Source: an uncultured bacterium
GTDB taxonomy: Bacteria; Verrucomicrobiota; Lentisphaeria; Victivallales; UBA1829
Assembly: GCA_902780135.1 (NCBI GenBank)
Contig: CACZEK010000019.1
Location: forward strand, 1-49,855
Direction of reading: 5' to 3'
Length of the DNA stretch: 49,855 nucleotides
In this document: positions 24,149-31,366 of the stretch, one piece after another
Layout: every line of letters begins with the position of its first letter
Position numbering within the stretch: position 1 is the first letter of the stretch
Program-made: the position numbers and the translations under genes
The notes under the pieces: generated by a model
Seen by the model: only the letters and a program-made list of their open reading frames with translations
The model's database searches: none
Told to the model about the DNA's origin: nothing

Positions 24149-24724
24149 TGCCGTGTCTGCGTTGGCATCCTTTTCGGCATCCGTTTCCTCGGATTCCGGG
24201 TATTTTTCCCGGATTGTCTTCTGAAACTCCTGCCACTGGAACCGCTGTAAATTTCCGTCCAGTTTCCGGTACAGTTCGTCATCCCGTTTCGATTCGTAGC
24301 CGTATTCGCCCGGCAGTTCAACGCGGAAGTCGACGCCGCCGGGCTGGGCGCTTCTGATGCGGATATGGAGCAGCGCCCTGCTCAGATAGATCGAATCCTT
24401 CCTCCGCGTGTCGATCTCGCGCACGATGTCGAACGCCAGTTCGGGATTGTTAATGATGTATTCGACTCCCATCGAGCCGTCGCCGAACGGTTTGACATGG
24501 TAATCCTTGATGTCGTATTGTTCTTTGATCGGGTGGCAGATCGTGTAAAGCGTTTCGGCGATCCTGCAGTTGGTCGGATAAATGTTCTTAAACGATTCGT
24601 ACAAACCAAAATAACAAAAAAAGATTCCAAAGGCGATTATGCCGAGAAGAGCGATATTGAAGATCGTTCCCTTCGAAAGAAACTTTTTTGCTTTTTTCCC
24701 GTTTTCTTTCGTTTCGGCAGCCAT
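24119..24724 (-). CDS. Single-pass membrane protein of unknown function
   Basis: 201 residues, not recognised. A basic N-terminus is followed by one membrane segment (about 21-44, IFNIALLGIIAFGIFFCYFGLY), then a soluble domain (FGDGSMGVEYIINNPELAF, RALLHIRIRSAQPGG), and an acidic low-complexity tail of Asp, Ala, Glu and Thr (ADTAAETAADSTK). AAAGGA precedes the ATG. It starts 14 bp after the SLC12-like transporter stop, so the two form an operon and it may be an accessory of that transporter. Its stop codon sits within the right 55-bp repeat. Confidence 0.75.
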   Translation of the reverse strand: MAAETKENGKKAKKFLSKGTIFNIALLGIIAFGIFFCYFGLYESFKNIYPTNCRIAETLYTICHPIKEQYDIKDYHVKPFGDGSMGVEYIINNPELAFDIVREIDTRRKDSIYLSRALLHIRIRSAQPGGVDFRVELPGEYGYESKRDDELYRKLDGNLQRFQWQEFQKTIREKYPESEETDAEKDANADTAAETAADSTK

Positions 24725-24738
24725 TGGGGAATCCTTTC

Positions 24739-27003
24739 TTACGAATCCAGGTCGGTGTCGCCGGCGGAGGCGGCGAGGAAGGTGGCGGGCATGCCTTCGA
24801 GCTGGGCGCTGATGCGTTCGTGGAACGAACGGCAGTCCTCGACCTGCGGCGGGATGAATCCGAGGAAGATCAGGGACGCGTGCGAGGAATACGCGCGGAA
24901 TGCGGTCTCGAAATTCGCCTCCTGCGAGAGCACGAGGTGTTCCGCCTCGATGCGCGAATCGTAGGCGAGCTGCGCGAGCTCCTTTTCCGCCTCGGGACGG
25001 TGTTCCGGGTCCGCCAGGCGCAGCAGACGAATTTTCGTCTTGCGCCATTCGCGGTTGCTGGTCAGCAGATGCGCGAGGATGAGCATGAGGGAGCCGTTCC
25101 GGCGTCCGCGCCACCAGATGTCGATGGTGCCGTCGCCCGGCTCCTCCGGGGCGCGTTCCGGGTTGATGAGGACGAGCGTGTTCATGCGGAGCAGCCGGAT
25201 GGTCTGGAGGTGGCGGAAGAACGCCTCGACGCGGTCGTCGTTGACGGGCCAGCCGGAGAGGACGATGTTCGGCGCGAGCGGCCCGAGGGAATGCGACTGC
25301 AGGAAGACGTTCAGCGCCTCGTCGAAATCGGTCTCCTCGGAGGTCGTGACCGCCACGGGGAGGAATATCGTGCCGGATTCCTGCGCGATCTCCCAGAGTT
25401 TCGCCTCCTCCTGCCTGCGCTGTTTCTCGGCGGCGGCGGGGTCGGGCCCGGGGTTCAGGAACCGCGCCACGGACATGATGCCGCGTTCGTTGTTCAGGAG
25501 CGAGCCGTAGCGGATGAGCGCGAGATGTTTTTTGTTCGGCCCCGCGAGGATAAGGATTTGCGGACGCCAGTTTTTCGCGTCGGACGGCATGGACGCGAGG
25601 CGGATGAGGTCGCGGCGGATGCGTTCGAAGTAGTACCCGCGGCGGGCGTCGCCGAACGTGCTGGCGAGCGATTTGCGGCGCGCGATCAGGAAGAGCACGC
25701 CCACGATGAAGAACGCGACGAGGAGCAGTTCGTGGTTGATGAAGAGCGCCACGGCGAAGCAGGCGACCGCCCCGTAGCAGCCGACCGCCCAGTGGAACAG
25801 GCGGAATTTCGGGCGGAACGACGGGTTCGCGGCGAAATGCTCCATGGCGGCCGCGATGTTGATGATCGCGTAGGTGAAGAGCGTGAACATGGTCACGAGC
25901 TCGGCGACGGCGTTCAGCGCGGTGCCGCCGCTCTGCCTACTGCCCCAGAGCAGGATGCCGACCGAAATGAGCAGCGTCAGGCACATCGCCGGGATCGGGT
26001 CGTTGTTCTTGCCGCGTCCCCACGCGAAGAGATTCAGCGAACGGAAGATCCTGTCCGCCGCGAACGCCTGCAGGATGCGCGGCGCGCCGATCAGGGTGCC
26101 GAGCGCGCTGGACAGGGTCGCCGCAGCGACGCCCGCGAACACGAGGAACCCGGTGTGGAAAATGGCGGTCTGCTTGAGCGTGGCGTAGTAGTCCAGCAGT
26201 TTTTCGCGCGGCCACGTGGCGCCGAACAGCAGGATCTCGGTCAGGTAGATCACGAACCCGACGGCGATCGCGATCATCGTGCCGCGCGGGATGGATTTCC
26301 GGGGGTCTTCCAGGTCGCCGGACATGTTCACCCCGGCGAGGAATCCGGTCACGGCGGGGAAGAAGATCGCGAACTGCGCGGCGAAGACGAGGACGTTCAC
26401 CTTCATGCCGCCTTTCGCGTGCAGGTTCGCCTGGAACTGTCCGGCAGTGGGGCCGCAGACCGCCGCGCTGGCGAGGATCACCACGATGGAGACCGCCAGG
26501 ATCGCCATGATGACGTACTGCGTGCGGATCGCCCAGTTCGCGCCGACGATCGCGATGGCGAAGAGGACGAGGAGCGGGATCATGCCCACCCACAGCTGGT
26601 TCGCCGCAAACGACGGAAACACCTTCACGAACGCTTCCGTGAAGCCGATCACGTAGAACGGCACGGACAGCGACTGCGATACGTAGTAGGTCAGCCCGAT
26701 CGACGTCCCGAAGCCCGGCCCCAGCGAGCGCGAGATCAGGAAGTACGGCCCGCCGCTCTTCACCGGCGTGTTCGTGGAGATCGCCGAGATGGAAAGCCCC
26801 GTCGCGACCGCGATGCTCTCCGCCACCAGCAGGATCCCGAGCGCCCACAGGATGCCGAGTTCGCCCGTGACCGTGCCCAGTCGCATGAACATCACCACGC
26901 CGAGGATGGTCAGGATGGACGGCAGGAAGACCCCGCTGAATGTGTTGAATCTGTATCCTTTTGCGGCTGGTTCCGCCGCCGGGGAGTTCTGTTCCGGTTT
27001 CAT
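24739..27003 (-). CDS. APC-superfamily transporter, bacterial SLC12-like (cation-chloride cotransporter type)
   Basis: 754 residues. About 12 membrane segments in the first 460 residues begin with FSGVFLPSILTILGVVMFMR and LGTVTGELGILWAL, the signature of cation-chloride cotransporters; SGGPYFLISRSLG and NMSGDLEDPRKSIPRGT are further APC-fold landmarks. The C-terminal 290 residues form a soluble domain (NWRPQILILAGPNKKHLALI, then IDIWWRGRRNGSLMLILAHLL) as in SLC12 proteins. It would move chloride with sodium and/or potassium across the inner membrane; ion choice cannot be read. AGGAAAG precedes the ATG. A strong promoter lies 55 bp upstream. Confidence 0.88.
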   Translation of the reverse strand: MKPEQNSPAAEPAAKGYRFNTFSGVFLPSILTILGVVMFMRLGTVTGELGILWALGILLVAESIAVATGLSISAISTNTPVKSGGPYFLISRSLGPGFGTSIGLTYYVSQSLSVPFYVIGFTEAFVKVFPSFAANQLWVGMIPLLVLFAIAIVGANWAIRTQYVIMAILAVSIVVILASAAVCGPTAGQFQANLHAKGGMKVNVLVFAAQFAIFFPAVTGFLAGVNMSGDLEDPRKSIPRGTMIAIAVGFVIYLTEILLFGATWPREKLLDYYATLKQTAIFHTGFLVFAGVAAATLSSALGTLIGAPRILQAFAADRIFRSLNLFAWGRGKNNDPIPAMCLTLLISVGILLWGSRQSGGTALNAVAELVTMFTLFTYAIINIAAAMEHFAANPSFRPKFRLFHWAVGCYGAVACFAVALFINHELLLVAFFIVGVLFLIARRKSLASTFGDARRGYYFERIRRDLIRLASMPSDAKNWRPQILILAGPNKKHLALIRYGSLLNNERGIMSVARFLNPGPDPAAAEKQRRQEEAKLWEIAQESGTIFLPVAVTTSEETDFDEALNVFLQSHSLGPLAPNIVLSGWPVNDDRVEAFFRHLQTIRLLRMNTLVLINPERAPEEPGDGTIDIWWRGRRNGSLMLILAHLLTSNREWRKTKIRLLRLADPEHRPEAEKELAQLAYDSRIEAEHLVLSQEANFETAFRAYSSHASLIFLGFIPPQVEDCRSFHERISAQLEGMPATFLAASAGDTDLDS

Positions 27004-27056
27004 ATTGGCAAGTCTTTCCTGTGGATGACGCGGTCTGCTGATTCGTTTTTCCGCTA

Positions 27057-27085
27057 ACTATACCACTCTTTTCCCCCGTTTTCAA
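27057..27085 (-). promoter_or_regulatory. Sigma-70 promoter of the SLC12-like operon
   Basis: Minus strand TTGAAA (27085-27080), 17 bp, TATAGT (27062-27057). Confidence 0.78.
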
Positions 27086-27121
27086 GCTCGCAAACAATCT
27101 TTCTGTTGAAAAAATCAGGAT

Positions 27122-27312
27122 TCGAAATGCGGGGAGGACAAGTCCTCCACTGCGGCAGTGCGCGGCTGCCGCTCGCGCACGGGGAGATGACGAACCGGGT
27201 TTAATCGTACCGGTTTTAATACTCGAAATGCGGGGAGGACAAGTCCTCCACTGCGGCAGTGCGCGGCTGCCGCTCGCGCACGGGAGGCGGAATGGCGAAC
27301 CGGGTTTAATAC
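27122..27312. repeat. Two tandem copies of an extragenic multi-hairpin repeat
   Basis: The 62-bp core at 27122-27183 is repeated identically at 27223-27284 (101-bp period); a third partial copy of its first bases is the 3' end of the SanA-like gene (27313-27323). Each core holds GGAGGACAAGTCCTCC (palindrome, 27133 and 27234), CACTGCGGCAGTG and GTGCGCG/CGCGCAC around GCTGCCGCT. The copies differ only between cores. The arrangement is that of REP/BIME-type elements. The SanA-like gene stop codon has been copied along with the flank. Confidence 0.88.
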
Positions 27313-27983
27313 TCGAAATGCGGCTTCGTCTTCAGGACCTCGGCGTCGAGCACCGCCAGCACGCGCGCGAACGCCTCGCGCACCGCCAGTTTGATCCGGA
27401 TCGCCCGCGGCGCGACTTCGTCCGCCTCGAACCCGACCGCGTCGATGCCGTGTTCCGACGCCAGGTAGATCGCGCGTTCGCAGTGGAATTTCTGGCTGAT
27501 GACCGTGATCTCGTCCGCGCCGAAGAGGTTCCGGGCGCGCACGACGGAATCCAGCGTGCGGAATCCGGCGTAGTCGGACAGCACGTCCTCCGGCGCCACG
27601 CCCTCCGCGACCAGCTCCCGCGCCATGTCGCCCGTCTCGTTGTAGTCCGTGCGCCCGTTGTCGCCCGACACGATGACCTTTCTGATCCTGCCCGCCTTGT
27701 AGAGCTTGACCGCCGCGCGGATGCGGTTGAGAAAATAGGTGTTGAGGTGTTTCCCGCGGACCAGACGCGACGTGCCGGGCAGCAGGCCGTATTCGCGGGC
27801 GGGAACGGCTTCGACGTCGTTGTAGACGCGCCCCGCGGCGCGGCGTTCCACGCGGCGTTCGGCGGCGAAGAGCGCGAGGGCGCACGCAAACGCCATGCCT
27901 GCGAAGGCAAGCGCGAGCCTGCGGACGAAGCGGCGTTTCTTCGGTCGCGCGGGCGTTTTGTCTGTTTTGCTGTCGGGATCCAT
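27306..27983 (-). CDS. SanA/YdcF family (DUF218) membrane protein
   Basis: 225 residues. Basic N-terminus, one membrane anchor (about 23-42), then the DUF218 fold: AAVKLYKAGRIRKVIVSGDNGRTDYNE (in parts), VLSDYAGFRTLDSVVRARNLFG and VISQKFHCERAIYLASEHG. SanA in enteric bacteria affects envelope barrier function at high temperature and vancomycin exclusion; relatives are tied to cell-wall polymer metabolism. The 3' end touches the hairpin repeats, which contain copies of its last bases. No strong ribosome site is seen before the ATG. A terminator of the upstream SASA gene lies between the two genes, so it may need its own promoter. Confidence 0.88.
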   Translation of the reverse strand: MDPDSKTDKTPARPKKRRFVRRLALAFAGMAFACALALFAAERRVERRAAGRVYNDVEAVPAREYGLLPGTSRLVRGKHLNTYFLNRIRAAVKLYKAGRIRKVIVSGDNGRTDYNETGDMARELVAEGVAPEDVLSDYAGFRTLDSVVRARNLFGADEITVISQKFHCERAIYLASEHGIDAVGFEADEVAPRAIRIKLAVREAFARVLAVLDAEVLKTKPHFEY

Positions 27984-27994
27984 CGTGTGTTGCG

Positions 27995-28036
27995 GAAAAG
28001 AAAAGGCCGCAGAGCTTTTTTACGGCGTCTGCGACC
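27995..28036 (-). terminator. Rho-independent terminator after the SASA esterase gene
   Basis: On the minus strand GGTCGCAGA (28036-28028) pairs with TCTGCGGCC (28013-28005) at 8 of 9 positions plus wobble, followed by TTTTCTTTTCC. Confidence 0.7.
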
Positions 28037-28096
28037 TTAAATTTATGCTTTGTTTCCTCGTGCGGACTCTGGCATGGGGAAACACTCAAAGGCTTA

Positions 28097-29530
28097 TTAG
28101 AGCTTGGAGAAGCTTTCGTTCATCTTCTTCTCGTACTCGACGTCGATCTTGGTGTCGGGGATGGTCTTGCCGTTCTTGACCTTTTCGATCACGACGTCGT
28201 CGAGCCACGCCTTGCCTTTGCCTTCGACCATGATGCCGATGCGGTCGCGGATCGCCTGCGCCGGGATGTCGAATTCGCCGGAGTAGCTGGTCCATTCCTT
28301 GGCGTCGGTGGCGTCGAAGAGCTGGAGGTCGAGGCAGCGCTGGAATCCGGAGTTTTCGCCGCGGATGCGGATCGTGACCTTGCTGTAGCCTTCGTTCTTG
28401 ACCTTGCAGGAGACTTTCACGTGCGTGCCTGCCACGTCGCGGATCCAGGTGCCGATGCCGTCCGCGCCGGGAGCCGTTGAAATCTCCTGGACCGAGGGAA
28501 GGGCGGTCGCCGGATCAAGGTTCTCAATGCGCAGCGATGCCGGTGCGGAGGCGTAAACTTCGGTGTCGCGGTGGGGGTTGATGCGGATGGGGTCCCAGCG
28601 GCGGGCTTCCCAGCCGAGCGGACGGTCTTCGCCCATCGTCATGTCGCCGTTCTCGACGGTGACCCAGCGTTCGTCGTATTCCGCCATCTTCTTCTCGATT
28701 TCGGCGAGGAGCGGCTCGAATTTCTTCGCCGTCGCGGGCTCGCGCATCTTCAGGTAGGCGTCGAGGTAACGGCAGCCGAAGATCTCGACGGAGTAGCCGG
28801 AGATGTGCAGCTCGTCGCCGCGGTGCTTCAGGCCCTTCGAGCTGATGAGCTTGCAGTTTTCGATCTTCGACTCGACGTCCTGGATCATGCGGTTGAAGCC
28901 GTCCGTCCAGTTCACGTAGCGGCCGAGTTCGCCCACGAGGAGCGGCAGGTCGGCGATCCCGATGTCCGTGCGGACGTCGGTCACGAGCTTGTTCAGCTCG
29001 TTGACGTAGTTCCGGTTGCCGGTGTCGGACTCGCCCTGGTGCCACAGCATCGCCTTGATCTCGCCCTGTTCCTGCGCGAATTTGATCTTCTTGATCAGGT
29101 TGTCGTAGTTCGGCGCGCGGTCGGTGTTGTCGCGGCCGCCCTTGCTCAGTTCGCGCATGCTGCGTCCGCCGCGTGCCGCGTGGATCAGGCCCACCGTCAC
29201 GTCCGGATGCAGTTTCGCGTAGTGCAGCGCGAAGGCTTCGCCCGGGCCGTAGCCGCGTCCGTACGGAGCGACGTTCTTCACCCACTCCATCTTGTCGTTC
29301 AGCTCGAGCACCTGCGTCGTGCCGGTCAGGTACTGCGGCAGGACGGGATAGCCCGCGCCTTCCATGTTGGACTGGCCGGTCAGCAGGAAGATGTGGAATT
29401 CCTTCTTGTCCGCCGGGATCTTGACCACGTTCGGGTCGAATTTCGATTCTGCGGTCTGCGCGCAGGCGGTCGTGGCGGCGACTGCCGCGAGGACCGGCAC
29501 GATGCCTCTGATCATGCGAAAGAGCTTCAT
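28097..29530 (-). CDS. Secreted SASA-domain carbohydrate esterase with C-terminal jelly-roll domain
   Basis: SGNH-type hydrolase (sialate O-acetylesterase / acetylxylan esterase class, PF03629) of 477 residues that would remove acetyl groups from glycans outside the cytoplasm. A signal peptide covers about residues 1-25. Block I is FLLTGQSNMEG with nucleophile S54; HAARGGRSM and MLWHQGESD give the Gly and Asn/His blocks; D239 and H242 sit in DELHISGYS. From about residue 335 a carbohydrate-binding-like beta-sandwich follows (VKVSCKVKNEGYSKVTIRI to GKAWLDDVVIEK). CAGGAG precedes the ATG. It fits the GH31/GH43 theme of plant or host glycan use at the other end of the window; exact substrate unknown. 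Confidence 0.88.
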   Translation of the reverse strand: MKLFRMIRGIVPVLAAVAATTACAQTAESKFDPNVVKIPADKKEFHIFLLTGQSNMEGAGYPVLPQYLTGTTQVLELNDKMEWVKNVAPYGRGYGPGEAFALHYAKLHPDVTVGLIHAARGGRSMRELSKGGRDNTDRAPNYDNLIKKIKFAQEQGEIKAMLWHQGESDTGNRNYVNELNKLVTDVRTDIGIADLPLLVGELGRYVNWTDGFNRMIQDVESKIENCKLISSKGLKHRGDELHISGYSVEIFGCRYLDAYLKMREPATAKKFEPLLAEIEKKMAEYDERWVTVENGDMTMGEDRPLGWEARRWDPIRINPHRDTEVYASAPASLRIENLDPATALPSVQEISTAPGADGIGTWIRDVAGTHVKVSCKVKNEGYSKVTIRIRGENSGFQRCLDLQLFDATDAKEWTSYSGEFDIPAQAIRDRIGIMVEGKGKAWLDDVVIEKVKNGKTIPDTKIDVEYEKKMNESFSKL

Positions 29531-29630
29531 GATGTTGTCTCCTGTTCGGGGTTTGATTTTGTTTTTATGGGAAGTTGGTTCAAATCTTTGTTGAATCTGT
29601 TCAAATCCTGTTCGGATCGAACATCTCCGT

Positions 29631-29655
29631 GTGATAACATCCCATAATATATCAC
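29631..29655 (-). promoter_or_regulatory. Inverted repeat over the -10 region of the SASA esterase gene
   Basis: GTGATA (29631-29636) and TATCAC (29650-29655) are perfect inverted arms with a 13-bp spacer. A minus-strand TATATT (29651-29646) lies inside, so this looks like an operator. The -35 box is weak. Confidence 0.45.
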
Positions 29656-29846
29656 CTCATAATTAAAAAAGAAATGTATTTTATGCTCGATTTTGTGTAG
29701 TATTTGTTTGCCGGGGACCGGATGCGGGACGCTTCGGACAATCGGCGGTCCCGTCAGGAAGACGTCCCGGATCCCGGAAGAAACATGCCGGACGGGCCGA
29801 TTTGTCCCGTGAAACGCAGCTTCCGCGAAAGACAGATTCAGTAATC

Positions 29847-29870
29847 TTATAAGTCTTATAAGACCTATAA
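29847..29870. repeat. 9-bp iteron cluster, copy 1
   Basis: Direct 9-bp units TTATAAGTC, TTATAAGAC, CTATAAATC; the first two form the 12-bp palindrome GTCTTATAAGAC. Twenty-four bases are identical to 30062-30085. Confidence 0.8.
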
Positions 29871-29982
29871 ATCTTATCCTTTTTCTTGTGCCGGTTCCGG
29901 CTGTGAAAAAAACTGTATTTTGGTTTTGTCATTTGTCTATTTGTCAGACTTTATTCTTTGCTCGTTTTGTGTTTGCGAAAAA

Positions 29983-30009
29983 GTTTTGCATGATTCGGTT
30001 TTGCATGAT
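29983..30009. repeat. Direct repeat of a 12-mer
   Basis: GTTTTGCATGAT at 29983-29994 and 29998-30009, 15 bp apart. Located between the two iteron clusters. Confidence 0.7.
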
Positions 30010-30061
30010 CTAGTTGCGCTTTGCGAAAAGCAAAAGGGAAACGGGCGGCAATAACCTAAAA

Positions 30062-30085
30062 TTATAAGTCTTATAAGACCTATAA
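30062..30085. repeat. 9-bp iteron cluster, copy 2
   Basis: Same 24-bp sequence as copy 1, including GTCTTATAAGAC, followed by a degenerate further unit. It is 215 bp from copy 1 and about 340 bp before the giant gene's promoter. Confidence 0.8.
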
Positions 30086-30131
30086 GTCCTATCTGATTTT
30101 GTCCCGGGGAGGGCGGTGCCCAGAAAGGGAT

Positions 30132-30256
30132 GATCGGGGCAGGGGATGCCTTTGCCGGGCATCGGGCAAAGGGGGGCAGGACTGTCGAGTCGAATCTTGT
30201 TCCGTCGGGGTGTCGGGCAGGCGGGATCGGATCCGGTGCGATCGGGGCAGGGGAAT
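30132..30256. repeat. G-tract region with a repeated GATCGGGGCAGGGGA
   Basis: GATCGGGGCAGGGGA occurs near 30133 and again near 30240. Five runs of three to six G fall within 30136-30176. No gene is supported in 29660-30426 on either strand. Confidence 0.6.
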
Positions 30257-30426
30257 CCGGCGTTTTTCCGGTCGCCGCCAGCTTCCGCCGGGCGGTTTCG
30301 TCCGGCGCGGGAAACCGTGCGCCGTTTTTTCCAAAAAAGCGTCCCGGCAGGTGTTATTTATCGCTCTCCGCAACGAAAAAATGCCACTATTCTTAAAAAG
30401 CACATGTTTTTCGGCAAAAAATACAT

Positions 30427-30454
30427 TTGAAATTCGCTGTGTATCGTGTATAAT
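30427..30454 (+). promoter_or_regulatory. Strong sigma-70 promoter driving the giant gene
   Basis: TTGAAA (30427-30432), 16-bp spacer, TATAAT (30449-30454), the best promoter in the window. No other plus-strand promoter as good is seen before 31367, so the transcript likely starts near 30461 and has a leader of about 905 nt. Confidence 0.78.
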
Positions 30455-30608
30455 ATACGCGGGAAATATATAAATAAATCGCCTGTGAGCGGGCGCAACG
30501 CATAAGGAACAAGCTCAAAACGAACGGAACGACGAACAGGATGAACGAAACGGCAGGATGAACGGAAACGAACAGGAACGAAGCGAACAGGACGGACAGA
30601 GCGAAGGC

Positions 30609-30650
30609 GAACGAAGAACGAACTGAAACGAACGAAGAACGAACTGAAAC
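30609..30650 (+). repeat. Perfect 21-bp tandem duplication in the leader
   Basis: Two identical 21-bp units back to back, each starting GAACGAAGAACGAAC. Period is a multiple of three but both strands and frames nearby lack a supported gene. Confidence 0.85.
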
Positions 30651-31005
30651 GAATACAAAACGAACTTGAGATACGAACCATGAACGAAACGAACAGCAAA
30701 CGAACGGAACAGGAGGCCGGGACCGGGTGGTAGACCGGAACACCGAGACGGCGGCGGGACCTGCCGGACGAACTGGAACCGAGCTTCGCGGGAGCGGAGC
30801 CGGGCAGGGCGGACGGAGGCGGGGCCGGGCGTACCGGACGACGGACGGCGCCTGAATGACACCTCAGGCTTGACACGATTTTCACTGACTTGAACTCGCT
30901 CGAAGGGCGGCCGGACAAGGCGGCCCGGAGAAGCCGGACCGGGAACCGAACACCGGGCCGGGGAAGCGAACGGAACGACCGCGGGAAACCGCAGGAGACA
31001 AAACG

Positions 31006-31344
31006 ATGACGACGAACTGGAAACGGACGAAGACGGCGGACGGCGCCGGGGCGGAAGCCCTGCGCGGCTTTTCCGTACGCGCGCGCCGTGCCCGCGTTCG
31101 CCTCACGGTCCGGGCGCTTCGCTGGAAACGCGACGCCGTGTGCAGAGATGCCTCGGCGGACGAAAGCCTCTGCGATGCGGAGGCGGATTCCGCGGGTTCA
31201 AGCATAACCAGAACGATTTTTATTTCATCCCGTATTCGAACTCAAACTCAAACCCGAAAGGAAACCAAAACAAACAAAGAAACGAAAGGCAAACAAACAA
31301 CAAACGTTAACAATTTCGCAACAAAACCCGTAACCTTAGCTTAA
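31006..31344 (+). CDS. Possible small Arg-rich leader protein
   Basis: 112 codons beginning MTTNWKRTKTADG, with AGGAG at 30993-30997, 8 nt upstream. Composition is Arg, Thr and Ala rich; the last 35 residues are Lys/Thr/Asn rich (RTQTQTRKETKTNKETKG). No family recognised. The stop is 22 nt before the giant gene's ATG, which would allow coupling. The skewed composition may only mirror the T-poor DNA, so this is doubtful. Confidence 0.25.
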   Translation: MTTNWKRTKTADGAGAEALRGFSVRARRARVRLTVRALRWKRDAVCRDASADESLCDAEADSAGSSITRTIFISSRIRTQTQTRKETKTNKETKGKQTTNVNNFATKPVTLA

Positions 31345-31366
31345 AACAACCAAGGAGAAAAAAGCT

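Larger units (their letters stand above)
30461..31366 (+). promoter_or_regulatory. Long T-depleted leader of the giant gene
   Basis: I count 13 T in the 240 bases 30481-30720, and another T-poor, A/C-rich stretch at 31236-31360. The first part is built from degenerate GAACGA and GAACAG units and includes a perfect tandem 21-bp duplication (30609-30629, 30630-30650). The middle is GC-rich with GCAGAG/CTCTGC stem potential (around 31141-31172). A transcript with so little U would be poorly structured and lack U-tract terminators. It ends with AAGGAG (31352-31357), 9 nt before the giant gene's ATG. Confidence 0.65.

Noticed and set aside
29847..30085. CRISPR array
   Set aside because: Only two long copies and very short iterons, no regular spacers, no cas genes.
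30358..30918. Minus-strand Phe/Val/Arg/Ser-rich open frame opposite the leader
   Set aside because: Its repetitive SFFVRF character only mirrors the GAACGA DNA units; no ribosome site, and the strong promoter runs the other way.
31180..31220. tRNA-like GGTTCAAGC near 31195
   Set aside because: No matching acceptor, D or anticodon stems can be drawn around it.
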